From positions 248,001 through 312,000 of the forward strand of contig NZ_AP022565.1 in NCBI RefSeq assembly GCF_010727325.1: DNA of 64,000 nucleotides. The letters run 5' to 3'. This document shows, one piece after another, positions 16,825 through 25,324 of the stretch. This DNA comes from Mycolicibacterium alvei. GTDB lineage: Bacteria; Actinomycetota; Actinomycetes; Mycobacteriales; Mycobacteriaceae. The position numbers and the translations under genes are program-made. Position 1 is the stretch's first letter. Each line of letters starts with the position of its first letter. The notes beneath the pieces were generated by a model that had not been told where the DNA came from, ran no database searches, and saw only the letters and a program-made list of their open reading frames with translations.

Positions 16825-17523
16825 ATGGGGGCTGAAATGACACCGGCGAACGCCGCAACCGGACGCGGGCGCCCACGGCTGGAGCAGCCACGCAGGCCCG
16901 GGGCGACCGCTCGTGAGCAGATCCTGGACGCTGCCGCCGAGCTGTTCACCAACCACGGGTACGCCAACACCTCGACCCGGCGCATCGCCGACGAAGTCGG
17001 GGTACGGCAGGCTTCGCTGTACCACCATTTCGCCACCAAGGACGACATCCTCGACGCGTTGCTGGCCGGCACGGTCGACAATGCCCTGCAGCTGGGCGCC
17101 GAAGTGCTCGAGGACGCGGGGCCGACGGTCCAACACCTGCACACGCTCGCGGTCGCCGACGCCCACCAGTTGTGCGCGAGCCGGTGGAATCTGGGTGCCC
17201 TGTATCTGCTGCCCGAGCTGCGCACCGACCGGTTTGCGCCGTTCCGGCGCCGACGCGCCGAACTGCGCGAGGTGTACCGACAGCTGTCGGACGCGGTGAT
17301 CGCCGAATGCGCAGGCCCGATCGACGCCGCTGACCTGCCCTTCCGATTGGTGGAATCGGTGGTCAACAGCCGCTCTGACGACGTCGGGCGCACACCGTCG
17401 CAGCCCTGGGCGATCGGGGAGGGGGCACTGCGGATCCTCGGGTTCGACGGCGACTTCGGCCCGCTGGTGGCCGCCACCGCGGCCCGGCTGGGCGTGCGAC
17501 CGCCGCAAACCCCGGCCCGCTAG
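16825..17523 (+). CDS. TetR-family transcriptional regulator
   Basis: A 232-residue TetR protein. The DNA-binding domain covers about residues 30-78, with the recognition region RRIADEVGVRQASLYHHFATK. The remainder is a helical ligand-binding domain that I cannot assign to a subfamily. The gene ends ten bases before the enoyl-CoA hydratase gene on the same strand, so that gene is a plausible target or partner. An alternative ATG lies four codons downstream at 16837, but the -10 box at 16812 fits the first. Confidence 0.88.
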   Translation: MGAEMTPANAATGRGRPRLEQPRRPGATAREQILDAAAELFTNHGYANTSTRRIADEVGVRQASLYHHFATKDDILDALLAGTVDNALQLGAEVLEDAGPTVQHLHTLAVADAHQLCASRWNLGALYLLPELRTDRFAPFRRRRAELREVYRQLSDAVIAECAGPIDAADLPFRLVESVVNSRSDDVGRTPSQPWAIGEGALRILGFDGDFGPLVAATAARLGVRPPQTPAR

Positions 17524-17526
17524 AGT
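17521..17526 (+). promoter_or_regulatory. -10 element for leaderless enoyl-CoA hydratase gene
   Basis: TAGAGT, whose first three bases are the stop codon of the tetR-type gene, ends seven bases before the GTG at 17534. Confidence 0.45.
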
Positions 17527-17533
17527 TCGGGCC

Positions 17534-18319
17534 GTGACCGAGCCCACCTATGAAGCCATCTCGTTCGAGCAGTCCGGCGCCGTCGCGCGCATCACGCTGA
17601 ACCGCCCCGACGCCGCGAATGGCATGAACGACACCATGACTCGCGAACTGGCCGACGCGGCCCGGCGCTGCGATACGCCCGGCACCAAAGCCGTGGTGCT
17701 GACCGGGGCGGGCCGTTTCTTCTGCGCGGGCGGCGACCTGAAGGCTTTCGCCACCGCGCCCGACCGCGGTCGCTTCATCAAGGGCGTTGCCGACGACCTG
17801 CACCAGGCCATCTCATCCTTCGCCCGGATGGATGCCCTGCTGATCACTGCGGTCAACGGCACCGCAGCCGGTGCCGGGTTCAGCCTCGCGGTGACCGGCG
17901 ACCTGGTTCTGGCCGCCGATTCGGCCACCTTCACGATGGCTTACACCAAGGTGGGGCTGAGCCCCGATGGCAGCGCGTCCTACCACCTGCCGCGATTGGT
18001 CGGGCTGCGTCGGGCCCAGGAGCTTATCCTGACCAACCGCACGCTCTCAGCCGCGGAGGCGCAGGAGTGGGGACTGGTCACCGAGGTGGTCGCCGGGGAC
18101 GAGCTCGTCGCGCGGGCCACGGCATTGGCCGAGCAGGTGGCGGCGGGTTCCGGCGGATCCAACGGTGCGGTCAAGTCGCTACTGGTGTCCTCGTTCAAGA
18201 ACAGCCTCGAAGAGCAGATGGCCGCCGAAGCCAGGTTCATCGCCGAGCGGGCCAACTCCGCCGACGGCCGCGAAGGCGTCGACGCGTTCCTGGCCAAACG
18301 CAGGCCCGACTTCGCCTAG
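17534..18319 (+). CDS. Enoyl-CoA hydratase/isomerase family protein
   Basis: Crotonase-fold enzyme of 261 residues acting on acyl-CoA esters. The oxyanion-hole segments are visible as [12 protein letters not shown] (64-72) and [15 protein letters not shown] (106-120). At the position of the second hydratase glutamate the sequence reads [11 protein letters not shown] with Asp145, the arrangement seen in delta-isomerase-like members such as PaaG, so isomerisation may be more likely than hydration. It starts with GTG and overlaps the 3' end of convergent panB by 4 bp. It is probably controlled with the TetR gene just upstream. Confidence 0.88.
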   Translation: MTEPTYEAISFEQSGAVARITLNRPDAANGMNDTMTRELADAARRCDTPGTKAVVLTGAGRFFCAGGDLKAFATAPDRGRFIKGVADDLHQAISSFARMDALLITAVNGTAAGAGFSLAVTGDLVLAADSATFTMAYTKVGLSPDGSASYHLPRLVGLRRAQELILTNRTLSAAEAQEWGLVTEVVAGDELVARATALAEQVAAGSGGSNGAVKSLLVSSFKNSLEEQMAAEARFIAERANSADGREGVDAFLAKRRPDFA

Positions 18320-19161
18320 TAGCTGTGCTCCTCGGCCGGGAACACCCCGGTCGCCACGTCGTGGGCGTACTGCGTTGCCGCACGGTGCAGTTCGCCGCCC
18401 ACGTCACCGAAACGCTTGACGAACTTGGCGGTCTTGCCACTGGTGAGCCCGGCCATGTCCTGCCAGACCAGCACCTGGGCATCGCAGCTGGGGCCGGCGC
18501 CGATGCCCACCGTGGGGATCGTCAGCTTGCCGGTGATCTGGGTGGCCAACTCGGCCGGCACCATTTCCAGCACGACCGCGATCGCACCGGCTTCCTGCAC
18601 CGCGATCGCATCGTGGATCGTCTGGTCGCCGGCGTCGCCACGGCCCTGGACGCGGAACCCGCCCAACCCGTTGACGCTCTGCGGCGTGAAGCCGATGTGG
18701 GCCACCACCGGGATACCTGCGGCGGACAGCAACGCGATCTGATCGACCATCCGCTCACCGCCCTCGAGCTTGACCGCCTGCGCTCCGGTCTCCTTCATGA
18801 AACGGGTGGCGGTGGCCAGAGCCTGGGTGGGGCTGCTCTCGTAGCTGCCGAACGGCAGATCGGCGACCACCAGGGCGTGCGGGGCGCCCTTGACGACCGC
18901 GCGGGCCAGTGGGATCAGCTCGTCGATGGTGATCGGCACGGTGGTGTCGTATCCGTAGACCACGTTTGCCGCCGAGTCGCCGACCAGCAGTACCGGAATC
19001 TCGGCCTCGTCGAATACCCGCGCGCTGGAGTAGTCGTAACAGGTGAGCATCGCCCACTTGTGGCCCTCGGACTTCCATTTCTGCAGCGTGAGCGTGCGGA
19101 CCTTGGTGCGCGGCTTGGCTGCGGCAGAATCGGAAGCACCATAAACAGACTGTTCAGACAT
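18316..19161 (-). CDS. panB: 3-methyl-2-oxobutanoate hydroxymethyltransferase
   Basis: PanB transfers a hydroxymethyl group from methylene-tetrahydrofolate to 2-oxoisovalerate, the first step to pantothenate and CoA. The 281-residue TIM-barrel protein has the family blocks [32 protein letters not shown] (metal-binding Asp), [14 protein letters not shown] and KLEGGERMV, then [14 protein letters not shown] Lys-rich N-terminal extension of about 20 residues precedes the core, as in M. tuberculosis. ATG at 19159-19161 with an upstream AGGGGA. Its stop overlaps that of the enoyl-CoA hydratase gene by 4 bp. Confidence 0.96.
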   Translation of the reverse strand: MSEQSVYGASDSAAAKPRTKVRTLTLQKWKSEGHKWAMLTCYDYSSARVFDEAEIPVLLVGDSAANVVYGYDTTVPITIDELIPLARAVVKGAPHALVVADLPFGSYESSPTQALATATRFMKETGAQAVKLEGGERMVDQIALLSAAGIPVVAHIGFTPQSVNGLGGFRVQGRGDAGDQTIHDAIAVQEAGAIAVVLEMVPAELATQITGKLTIPTVGIGAGPSCDAQVLVWQDMAGLTSGKTAKFVKRFGDVGGELHRAATQYAHDVATGVFPAEEHSY

Positions 19162-19306
19162 CGTCGTCCCCTGTGATGGTCGGTTCGATCCTCGAGGCCG
19201 CTCCGCGGTCCCCGGGTTCGTCGGACGTGTGCCAGTCTGCCACTGCGGGTAATGAAGGCAACAGTGACGTTCGAGTGGATTTCCTCACAGTTCGCCCGCG
19301 GAGTCC

Positions 19307-19312
19307 TAACAT
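19307..19312 (+). promoter_or_regulatory. -10 element for leaderless WS/DGAT gene
   Basis: TAACAT ends seven bases before the ATG at 19320. Confidence 0.45.
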
Positions 19313-19319
19313 CAGCGGC

Positions 19320-20711
19320 ATGCAACGGCTCAGCCCACTAGACGCCAGCTTCCTGTATCTCGAAACCGCCGCCCAACCGTTGCACGTGTGCTCTGTGCTG
19401 GAACTGGACACCTCGACGATGCCGGGTGGGTACACGTTCGACCGGTTGCGCGACGCGCTGTCGGTGTCCATCAAGGCGATGCCGCAGTTCCGCGAGAAGC
19501 TGGCCGACAGCCGGTTCAACCTGGATCACCCGGTGTGGGTGGAGGACATGGACTTCGACGTCAGTCGCCATCTGCACCGGATCGGACTTCCGGGCCCGGG
19601 CGGACGGGCGGAGTTGTCCGAGATCTGCGGCCACATCGCCTCCCTGCCTCTGGACCGGTCTCGGCCGTTGTGGGAGATGTGGGTCATCGAGAACATCGCG
19701 GGCACCGACCCGCAGGCGGGCGGACGGCTGGCGCTGATGACCAAGATCCACCACGCCGGTGTCGACGGTGTGACCGGCGCCAACCTGATGTCGCAACTGT
19801 GCACCCCCGAAGCCGACGCCCCGCCGCCCGAACCGGCGCAAGGCACCGGCGGTGCCTCGGGCGCCGCGATTGCCCTGGGCGGGGCACTGAAGTTCGCCGC
19901 CCGCCCCTTCAAGTTGGTCAACGTGCTGCCCGCCACGGCGACGACCGTCGTCGACACGGTCCGCCGGGCCTTCAACGGACAGGCCATGGCGGCCCCGTTC
20001 AACGCACCCAAAACCGCGTTCAACGCCAACATCACCGGTCAGCGTTGCGTGGGGTTCGCCCAGCTTGATCTCGAGGACATCAAGACCGTCAAGAACCACT
20101 TCGGCGTCAAGGTCAACGACGTGGTGATGGCGCTGGTGTCGGGTGTGTTGCGCACGTTCCTTTCCAGCCGCGGCGAACTGCCCGAACACTCCCTGGTCGC
20201 GATGGTGCCCGTGTCGGTGCACGACCAGTCCGATCGGCCCGGCCGCAACCAGGTGTCGGGGATGTTCTCCAAGCTCGACACCCACGTCGACGACCCGGCC
20301 GAGCGGCTACGGGCCATCGCCGCGTCGAATTCGGTTGCCAAGCAACACAGCTCCGCCCTCGGGGCAACACTGCTGCAGGACTGGACGCAGTTCGTGGCTC
20401 CGGCGGTGTTCGGCGCGGCCATGCGGGTATACGCGGCCAGTCGGCTGTCGGGGGCCAAACCCATCCACAACCTGGTGGTCTCCAACGTGCCCGGGCCGCA
20501 GACACCGGTCTACATGCTGGGCTGTGAGGTCAAGGCGTTGTATCCGTTGGGTCCGATCTTTCACGGGGCGGGGCTGAACATCACCGTGATGTCGCTGAAC
20601 GGCAAGCTCGATGTCGGCCTTATGTCCTGCCCGGACCTGCTGCCGGATCTGTGGGACATGGCCGACGCTTTCCAGGTCGCGCTCGAGGAGCTGCTCGCCG
20701 TTAGCCGATAG
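19320..20711 (+). CDS. Wax ester synthase / diacylglycerol acyltransferase family protein
   Basis: WS/DGAT-family enzyme of 463 residues that would join an acyl-CoA to an alcohol or diacylglycerol to store lipid. The catalytic HHxxxDG is present as His144-His145-Ala-Gly-Val-Asp149-Gly150, preceded by SPLDASFLYLE at the N-terminus and followed by the family's NDVVMALVSGVLR and NLVVSNVPGPQ blocks. Such genes are multicopy in mycobacteria and the substrate of this copy cannot be predicted. It lies between panB and the Hip1-type gene, where M. tuberculosis, as I recall it, has none. Confidence 0.92.
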   Translation: MQRLSPLDASFLYLETAAQPLHVCSVLELDTSTMPGGYTFDRLRDALSVSIKAMPQFREKLADSRFNLDHPVWVEDMDFDVSRHLHRIGLPGPGGRAELSEICGHIASLPLDRSRPLWEMWVIENIAGTDPQAGGRLALMTKIHHAGVDGVTGANLMSQLCTPEADAPPPEPAQGTGGASGAAIALGGALKFAARPFKLVNVLPATATTVVDTVRRAFNGQAMAAPFNAPKTAFNANITGQRCVGFAQLDLEDIKTVKNHFGVKVNDVVMALVSGVLRTFLSSRGELPEHSLVAMVPVSVHDQSDRPGRNQVSGMFSKLDTHVDDPAERLRAIAASNSVAKQHSSALGATLLQDWTQFVAPAVFGAAMRVYAASRLSGAKPIHNLVVSNVPGPQTPVYMLGCEVKALYPLGPIFHGAGLNITVMSLNGKLDVGLMSCPDLLPDLWDMADAFQVALEELLAVSR

Positions 20712-20776
20712 CATCGCGGGCCTCGGTGACCAGGCCCAGCCTGCGGCAATGTCGCGGCATGGCAGCATGGTCAGCC

Positions 20777-22294
20777 ATGAAGACCAGGATGAGGTTCGGC
20801 GCGCTGCTGGCGGTGACGGCGGTGGCCGCGGCGGGCTGCACCCAGGTGGTCGAGGGCCAGGCCAGGATCGCGGTCCCGCGGCCAGGAACACCGGTGCAAT
20901 GGCTACCGTGCAACGCGGGTTCGGGCGACCAGGTGCAGATCCCCGACAACGCCGAATGCGGAATGCTGTCGGTGCCGGTCGACTACTCCAATCCCGACGG
21001 CGAGGTCGCCCGCCTGGCGATGATCCGCTTCCCGGCCGCGGGCAAGAAGATCGGCTCGCTGGTGATCAACCCCGGCGGTCCCGGCGAATCCGGGGTGGAA
21101 TCGGCGGTCGCCCTGTTGTCGGGCCTGCCGCAGTCGGTCAAGGACCGGTTCGACATCGTCGGGTTCGATCCGCGCGGTGTCGGATCTTCGACGCCCGCGG
21201 TGTGGTGCAACTCCGACGAGGACAACGACCGGCTGCGGGCCGATCCGACGGTGGAATACACCCCCGAAGGTGTCGAGCATCTGGAGAGCGAAACCAAGAA
21301 GTTCGTCCAGCGCTGCGTCGACAAGATGGGAACCGAGTTCCTGGAGAACGTCGGCACGGAGAACGTCGCCAAGGATCTGGACGCGATCCGGATCGCCGTC
21401 GGTGACGACAAGCTGACCTACCTGGGGTATTCCTACGGCACGCGGATCGGTGCGACCTACGCCGAGCAGTTCCCGGAGAAGGTCCGCGCGATGATCCTCG
21501 ACGGTGCCGTCGACCCGAACGCGGATCCGGTGGAGGAAGACATCCGTCAGGCCGCGGCATTCCAGAAGGCCTTCGACGACTATGCCGCCGACTGCGCCAC
21601 CAAGAACCCCGACTGCCCACTGGGTACCGACCCGGCCAAGGCCGTCGAGGTCTACAAGAGCCTGGTCGACCCACTGGTCGAGCACCCGGCCAAGACCCGC
21701 GATCAGCGCGGGCTGGGCTACAGCGACGCCATCGTGGGCACCATCCTGCCGCTGTACTCGCCGAATCTGTGGCGGCACCTGACCGAGGGCCTGACCGGGC
21801 TGAAGAACGGCAACGGCGATGTGATGCTGGCGCTGGCCGACCTCTACATGGGTCGAGACGCCAAGGGCCACTACAACAATTCCACCGACGTGCGCGTCGC
21901 GGTCAACTGCGTGGACAAGCCTGCCATCACCGACCGGGCCACCGTCGTCGACGAGGACCGGCGGGCCCGCGAGGCCGCTCCGTTCCTGAGCTACGGCGAG
22001 TTCACCGGGAACGCGCCGATGGGCACCTGCGCCTTCTGGCCGGTGCCGCCCACCAGCAAGCCGCACGAGATCTCGGTAAAGGGACTGCCTCCGACATTGG
22101 TGGTCTCGACCACCAACGATCCGGCGACGCCCTATCAGGCGGGTGTGGACCTGGCCCGCCAACTCGGAGGCACGCTGGTGACTTTCGAGGGCACTCAGCA
22201 CACCGTGGTGTTCCAGGGCAACAAGTGCATCGACGACATCGCCGCCACGTACCTCCTGGACGTGACCGTGCCCGCGCCCGGGATCCGCTGCTGA
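20777..22294 (+). CDS. caeA: Cell-envelope serine hydrolase Hip1/CaeA
   Basis: A 505-residue alpha/beta hydrolase of the tripeptidyl-aminopeptidase-like family. In M. tuberculosis this protein (Hip1, Rv2224c) is a cell-wall serine protease that cleaves GroEL2. A lipoprotein-type signal ends A-A-A-G-C near residue 18. The oxyanion segment is SLVINPGGPGESGV, and the nucleophile is Ser219 in L-G-Y-S-Y-G. The acid and His lie in the C-terminal STTNDPATPYQAG and FEGTQHTVVFQG. I start at the ATG at 20777; an upstream ATG at 20726 would give an unlikely 17-residue extension. Confidence 0.9.
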   Translation: MKTRMRFGALLAVTAVAAAGCTQVVEGQARIAVPRPGTPVQWLPCNAGSGDQVQIPDNAECGMLSVPVDYSNPDGEVARLAMIRFPAAGKKIGSLVINPGGPGESGVESAVALLSGLPQSVKDRFDIVGFDPRGVGSSTPAVWCNSDEDNDRLRADPTVEYTPEGVEHLESETKKFVQRCVDKMGTEFLENVGTENVAKDLDAIRIAVGDDKLTYLGYSYGTRIGATYAEQFPEKVRAMILDGAVDPNADPVEEDIRQAAAFQKAFDDYAADCATKNPDCPLGTDPAKAVEVYKSLVDPLVEHPAKTRDQRGLGYSDAIVGTILPLYSPNLWRHLTEGLTGLKNGNGDVMLALADLYMGRDAKGHYNNSTDVRVAVNCVDKPAITDRATVVDEDRRAREAAPFLSYGEFTGNAPMGTCAFWPVPPTSKPHEISVKGLPPTLVVSTTNDPATPYQAGVDLARQLGGTLVTFEGTQHTVVFQGNKCIDDIAATYLLDVTVPAPGIRC

Positions 22295-22383
22295 TCGATC
22301 CAAGCGGTCGAGGTCACCGGATGGTCTCCGGCCGATCTCTGCTCGGCCTCAGGCACAGACCCGGCGGTGGTCGCCATGCGACC

Positions 22384-23922
22384 ATGGCTGCCGTGTGGTG
22401 GGCGGGTAGACGGGCAGCGAGAGCTCTGGCGGTGATACTGCTCAGCGCAACCGCCGTCGTGTACCCGGTCGCCGCGCCGGTCGCGGGTGCCGTGCCGGAA
22501 TTCGGGCCGGGGTGGGGAAGTTGCGCCCAATGGGTGCAAGACCCGGCACGGGTTCCGACGGCGCAGTGCAGCACCGTCTCGGTACCCATCGAATGGAGCG
22601 AGGCCTGGAATCCGTCTGATCCCCAAGGGGCGCAAGCGCAATTGGCCGTCATCCGGATTCCGGCCACCGGCAACCGGATCGGCGCACTGTTCATCAACCC
22701 CGGTGGCCCCGGCGCCTCGGCGGTCGACACCGTCGCCGGCATGGGTGCGGCGCTGGCCGGGTCGCCACTCACCGATCATTTCGATCTGGTCGGATTCGAC
22801 CCACGCGGCGTCGGACATTCCACCCCGGCGTTGCGTTGCCGCACCGACGCCGAGATCGACGCCTACCGCCGCGAGCCGATGACCGATTACAGCCCGGCCG
22901 GGGTCGCCCACATCGAAGACGTCTACCGACAGTTCGCCCAGCAGTGTCTGGACCGCATGGGTGCGCCGTTCTTGGCCAACGTCGGCACCGCGTCGGCGGT
23001 GCGGGACATGGATGCGGTAAGGGCCGCGCTGGGGGAGGACCAGATCAGTTATCTGGGCTTCTCCTACGGCACCGAACTGGGTGGTGCCTACGCCGAACGG
23101 TTCGGTGACCGGGTGCGCACCATGGTGCTCGACGGTGCCATCAACCCCAGCCTGGACCCGATCACCAAGAATATCCGTCAGCTCGCCGGCTTCCAGAAGG
23201 CTTTCGACACCTATGCCGCAGACTGCGCGAAATCGGCCGACTGCCCGCTGGGCACCGATCCGGCCCAGTTCGTCGGCAGGTTTCAGCGACTGATCGATCC
23301 GTTGGCGACGACGCCGGCCTCCACCGCGGACCCGCGCGGACTCGGCTACGCCGATGCCATCACCGGAACCGGCAACGCCCTCTACTCGGCGCGGTACTGG
23401 CCCTACCTGACCAGCGGACTGCTCGGGTTGACGCGCGGCACCGACGCCGGTGACCTGCTGTTGCTCGCCGACGACTACTGGCGTCGCGACGAGACCGGGC
23501 ACTACCAGAACATGCAGGACGCATTCACCGCGATCCGCTGCGTCGACATGCCGTTCCCCACCGACCCCGCGGTGTGGGCCGACGCCGATCAGCGGATCCG
23601 CGCTGCGGCACCGTTCATGTCCTACGGCGAGTTCACCGGGTACGCGCCCCGCGACATCTGCGCATTGTGGCCGGTGCCCGCGACGTCGGCGCCGCACCCG
23701 ATCACCGGGCCCGGACCCGGCAAGGTCGTAGTGGTGTCCACCACCGGCGACCCGGCCACGCCCTATCAGGCCGGGGTGGACCTGGCCCGGCAAATGGACG
23801 CGGACCTGATCTCGTTCACCGGTACCCAACACACCGTCGTGTTCAACGGCGACGCCTGTGTCGACACCGCGGTGCTGGGTTTCTTCGTCAACCAAACCTC
23901 GCCGGGCAACCTGTCCTGCTAA
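22384..23922 (+). CDS. Secreted alpha/beta hydrolase, paralogue of Hip1
   Basis: A 512-residue tandem paralogue of the preceding gene (Rv2223c position). It has a signal peptide with a long hydrophobic core and an A-x-A-type cleavage region near residue 33 instead of a lipobox. The catalytic Ser is residue 227 in L-G-F-S-Y-G, and the C-terminal STTGDPATPYQAG and TGTQHTVVFNG carry the Asp and His. Pairs of Cys (CRT, CAKSADC, CVD, CAL) suggest disulfides in the exported protein. The ATG at 22384 is chosen over one at 22321 because the signal peptide begins there. It is separated from the upstream paralogue by 89 bp. Confidence 0.85.
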   Translation: MAAVWWAGRRAARALAVILLSATAVVYPVAAPVAGAVPEFGPGWGSCAQWVQDPARVPTAQCSTVSVPIEWSEAWNPSDPQGAQAQLAVIRIPATGNRIGALFINPGGPGASAVDTVAGMGAALAGSPLTDHFDLVGFDPRGVGHSTPALRCRTDAEIDAYRREPMTDYSPAGVAHIEDVYRQFAQQCLDRMGAPFLANVGTASAVRDMDAVRAALGEDQISYLGFSYGTELGGAYAERFGDRVRTMVLDGAINPSLDPITKNIRQLAGFQKAFDTYAADCAKSADCPLGTDPAQFVGRFQRLIDPLATTPASTADPRGLGYADAITGTGNALYSARYWPYLTSGLLGLTRGTDAGDLLLLADDYWRRDETGHYQNMQDAFTAIRCVDMPFPTDPAVWADADQRIRAAAPFMSYGEFTGYAPRDICALWPVPATSAPHPITGPGPGKVVVVSTTGDPATPYQAGVDLARQMDADLISFTGTQHTVVFNGDACVDTAVLGFFVNQTSPGNLSC

Positions 23923-23936
23923 CTCCTTGCAGGGCC

Positions 23937-23952
23937 GTAACACAGATTTAAC
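23937..23952 (+). promoter_or_regulatory. Weak GlnR-like site upstream of glnA2
   Basis: GTAAC-N6-TTAAC matches the actinobacterial GlnR consensus GTnAC-N6-GnAAC at every defined base except the G of the second half. It lies just upstream of the TACGCT -10 box of glnA2, where a regulator could contact polymerase. Confidence 0.35.
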
Positions 23953-23962
23953 AGCCGATGCC

Positions 23963-23968
23963 TACGCT
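23963..23968 (+). promoter_or_regulatory. -10 element for leaderless glnA2
   Basis: TACGCT ends six bases before the glnA2 ATG at 23975, and no ribosome-binding site is present. Confidence 0.5.
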
Positions 23969-23974
23969 GCGCTC

Positions 23975-25315
23975 ATGGACCGCCAGAAGGAATTCGTGCT
24001 GCGCACCCTGGAGGAACGCGATATCCGGTTCGTTCGGTTGTGGTTCACCGACGTGCTCGGCTACCTCAAGTCGGTAGCGATCGCGCCCGCCGAACTCGAA
24101 GGCGCCTTCGAGGAGGGCATCGGCTTCGACGGATCCTCGATCGAAGGCTTCGCCCGCGTCTCGGAATCCGACACCGTGGCCCGGCCCGATCCGTCCACCT
24201 TCCAGGTGCTGCCCTGGACCACCGGCGCCGGCAAGCACTACTCGGCGCGCATGTTCTGCGACATCACCATGCCGGACGGCTCACCGTCGTGGGCCGACTC
24301 CCGGCACGTGCTGCGCCGCCAGCTGGCCAAGGCCAGCGACCTGGGCTTCACCTGCTACGTGCACCCGGAGATCGAGTTCTTCCTGCTGCAGCGCGGCCCC
24401 GACGACGGTTCGGTGCCCGTGCCCGCGGACAACAGCGGCTATTTCGACCAGGCCGTGCACGATTCGGCCCCCAACTTCCGGCGCCACGCCATCGAGGCCC
24501 TGGAGCAGATGGGCATCTCGGTGGAGTTCAGCCACCACGAGGGCGCACCCGGCCAGCAGGAGATCGACCTGCGCTACGCCGACGCGCTGTCGATGGCCGA
24601 CAACGTGATGACCTTCCGTTACCTGGTCAAAGAGGTCGCGCTGGCCGACGGGGTCCGCGCCTCGTTCATGCCCAAGCCGTTCGCCGAGTACCCCGGCTCG
24701 GCCATGCACACCCACATGAGCCTGTTCGAAGGCGACACCAACGCCTTCCACAGCCCCGACGACCCGCTGCAGCTGTCCGACGTGGCCAAGTCCTTCATCG
24801 CGGGCATCCTGGAGCACGCCAGCGAGATCAGTGCCGTCACCAACCAGTGGGTGAACTCCTACAAGCGTCTGGTGCACGGCGGTGAAGCGCCCACCGCGGC
24901 CTCGTGGGGCGCGGCCAACCGCTCGGCGCTGGTGCGGGTTCCGATGTACACCCCGCGCAAGGCGTCATCACGGCGCGTCGAGGTCCGCAGCCCTGACTCG
25001 GCATGCAACCCGTACCTGACGTTCGCGGTCCTGCTGGCCGCCGGTCTGCGCGGCGTGGAGAAGGGTTACGTGCTGGGCCCGCAGGCCGAAGACAACGTCT
25101 GGAGCCTGACTCCCGAGGAACGGCGTGCCATGGGTTATCGCGAGCTGCCGACCAGCCTGGGCAACGCCCTGGAGGCGATGGAGAACTCCGAGCTGGTCGC
25201 GGAAGCGTTGGGGGAGCACGTATTCGACTACTTCCTGCGCAACAAGCGCGCAGAGTGGGAGAACTACCGCAGCCACGTCACGCCCTACGAGCTGAAGACC
25301 TACCTGTCGCTGTAA
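23975..25315 (+). CDS. glnA2: Type I glutamine synthetase GlnA2
   Basis: A 446-residue glutamine synthetase, the same length as M. tuberculosis GlnA2. Landmarks are GFDGSSIEGFARVSESD, the ATP/metal-binding MPKPFAEYPGSAMHTHMS, NSYKRLV and the C-terminal VEVRSPDSACNPYL. Where GlnA1 carries the adenylylated Tyr406 in D-L-Y-E-L, this protein has N-V-W-S-L, so GlnE should not modify it. Start is the ATG at 23975 with a -10 box six bases before it. glnE follows after nine bases, so they form one transcription unit. Its cellular role is less clear than that of GlnA1. Confidence 0.95.
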   Translation: MDRQKEFVLRTLEERDIRFVRLWFTDVLGYLKSVAIAPAELEGAFEEGIGFDGSSIEGFARVSESDTVARPDPSTFQVLPWTTGAGKHYSARMFCDITMPDGSPSWADSRHVLRRQLAKASDLGFTCYVHPEIEFFLLQRGPDDGSVPVPADNSGYFDQAVHDSAPNFRRHAIEALEQMGISVEFSHHEGAPGQQEIDLRYADALSMADNVMTFRYLVKEVALADGVRASFMPKPFAEYPGSAMHTHMSLFEGDTNAFHSPDDPLQLSDVAKSFIAGILEHASEISAVTNQWVNSYKRLVHGGEAPTAASWGAANRSALVRVPMYTPRKASSRRVEVRSPDSACNPYLTFAVLLAAGLRGVEKGYVLGPQAEDNVWSLTPEERRAMGYRELPTSLGNALEAMENSELVAEALGEHVFDYFLRNKRAEWENYRSHVTPYELKTYLSL

Positions 25316-25324
25316 CGTCGAGTG

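Noticed and set aside
20903..22303. 466-codon minus-strand frame opposite caeA
   Set aside because: Lies wholly over the caeA gene, has no motifs, and has the Val/Gly/His-rich composition typical of antisense reading.
22195..23943. 582-codon open frame on the minus strand across the Hip1 paralogue
   Set aside because: It is an antisense shadow of 22384-23922, whose plus-strand product has full catalytic motifs and a signal peptide; long antisense frames are expected at this GC content.
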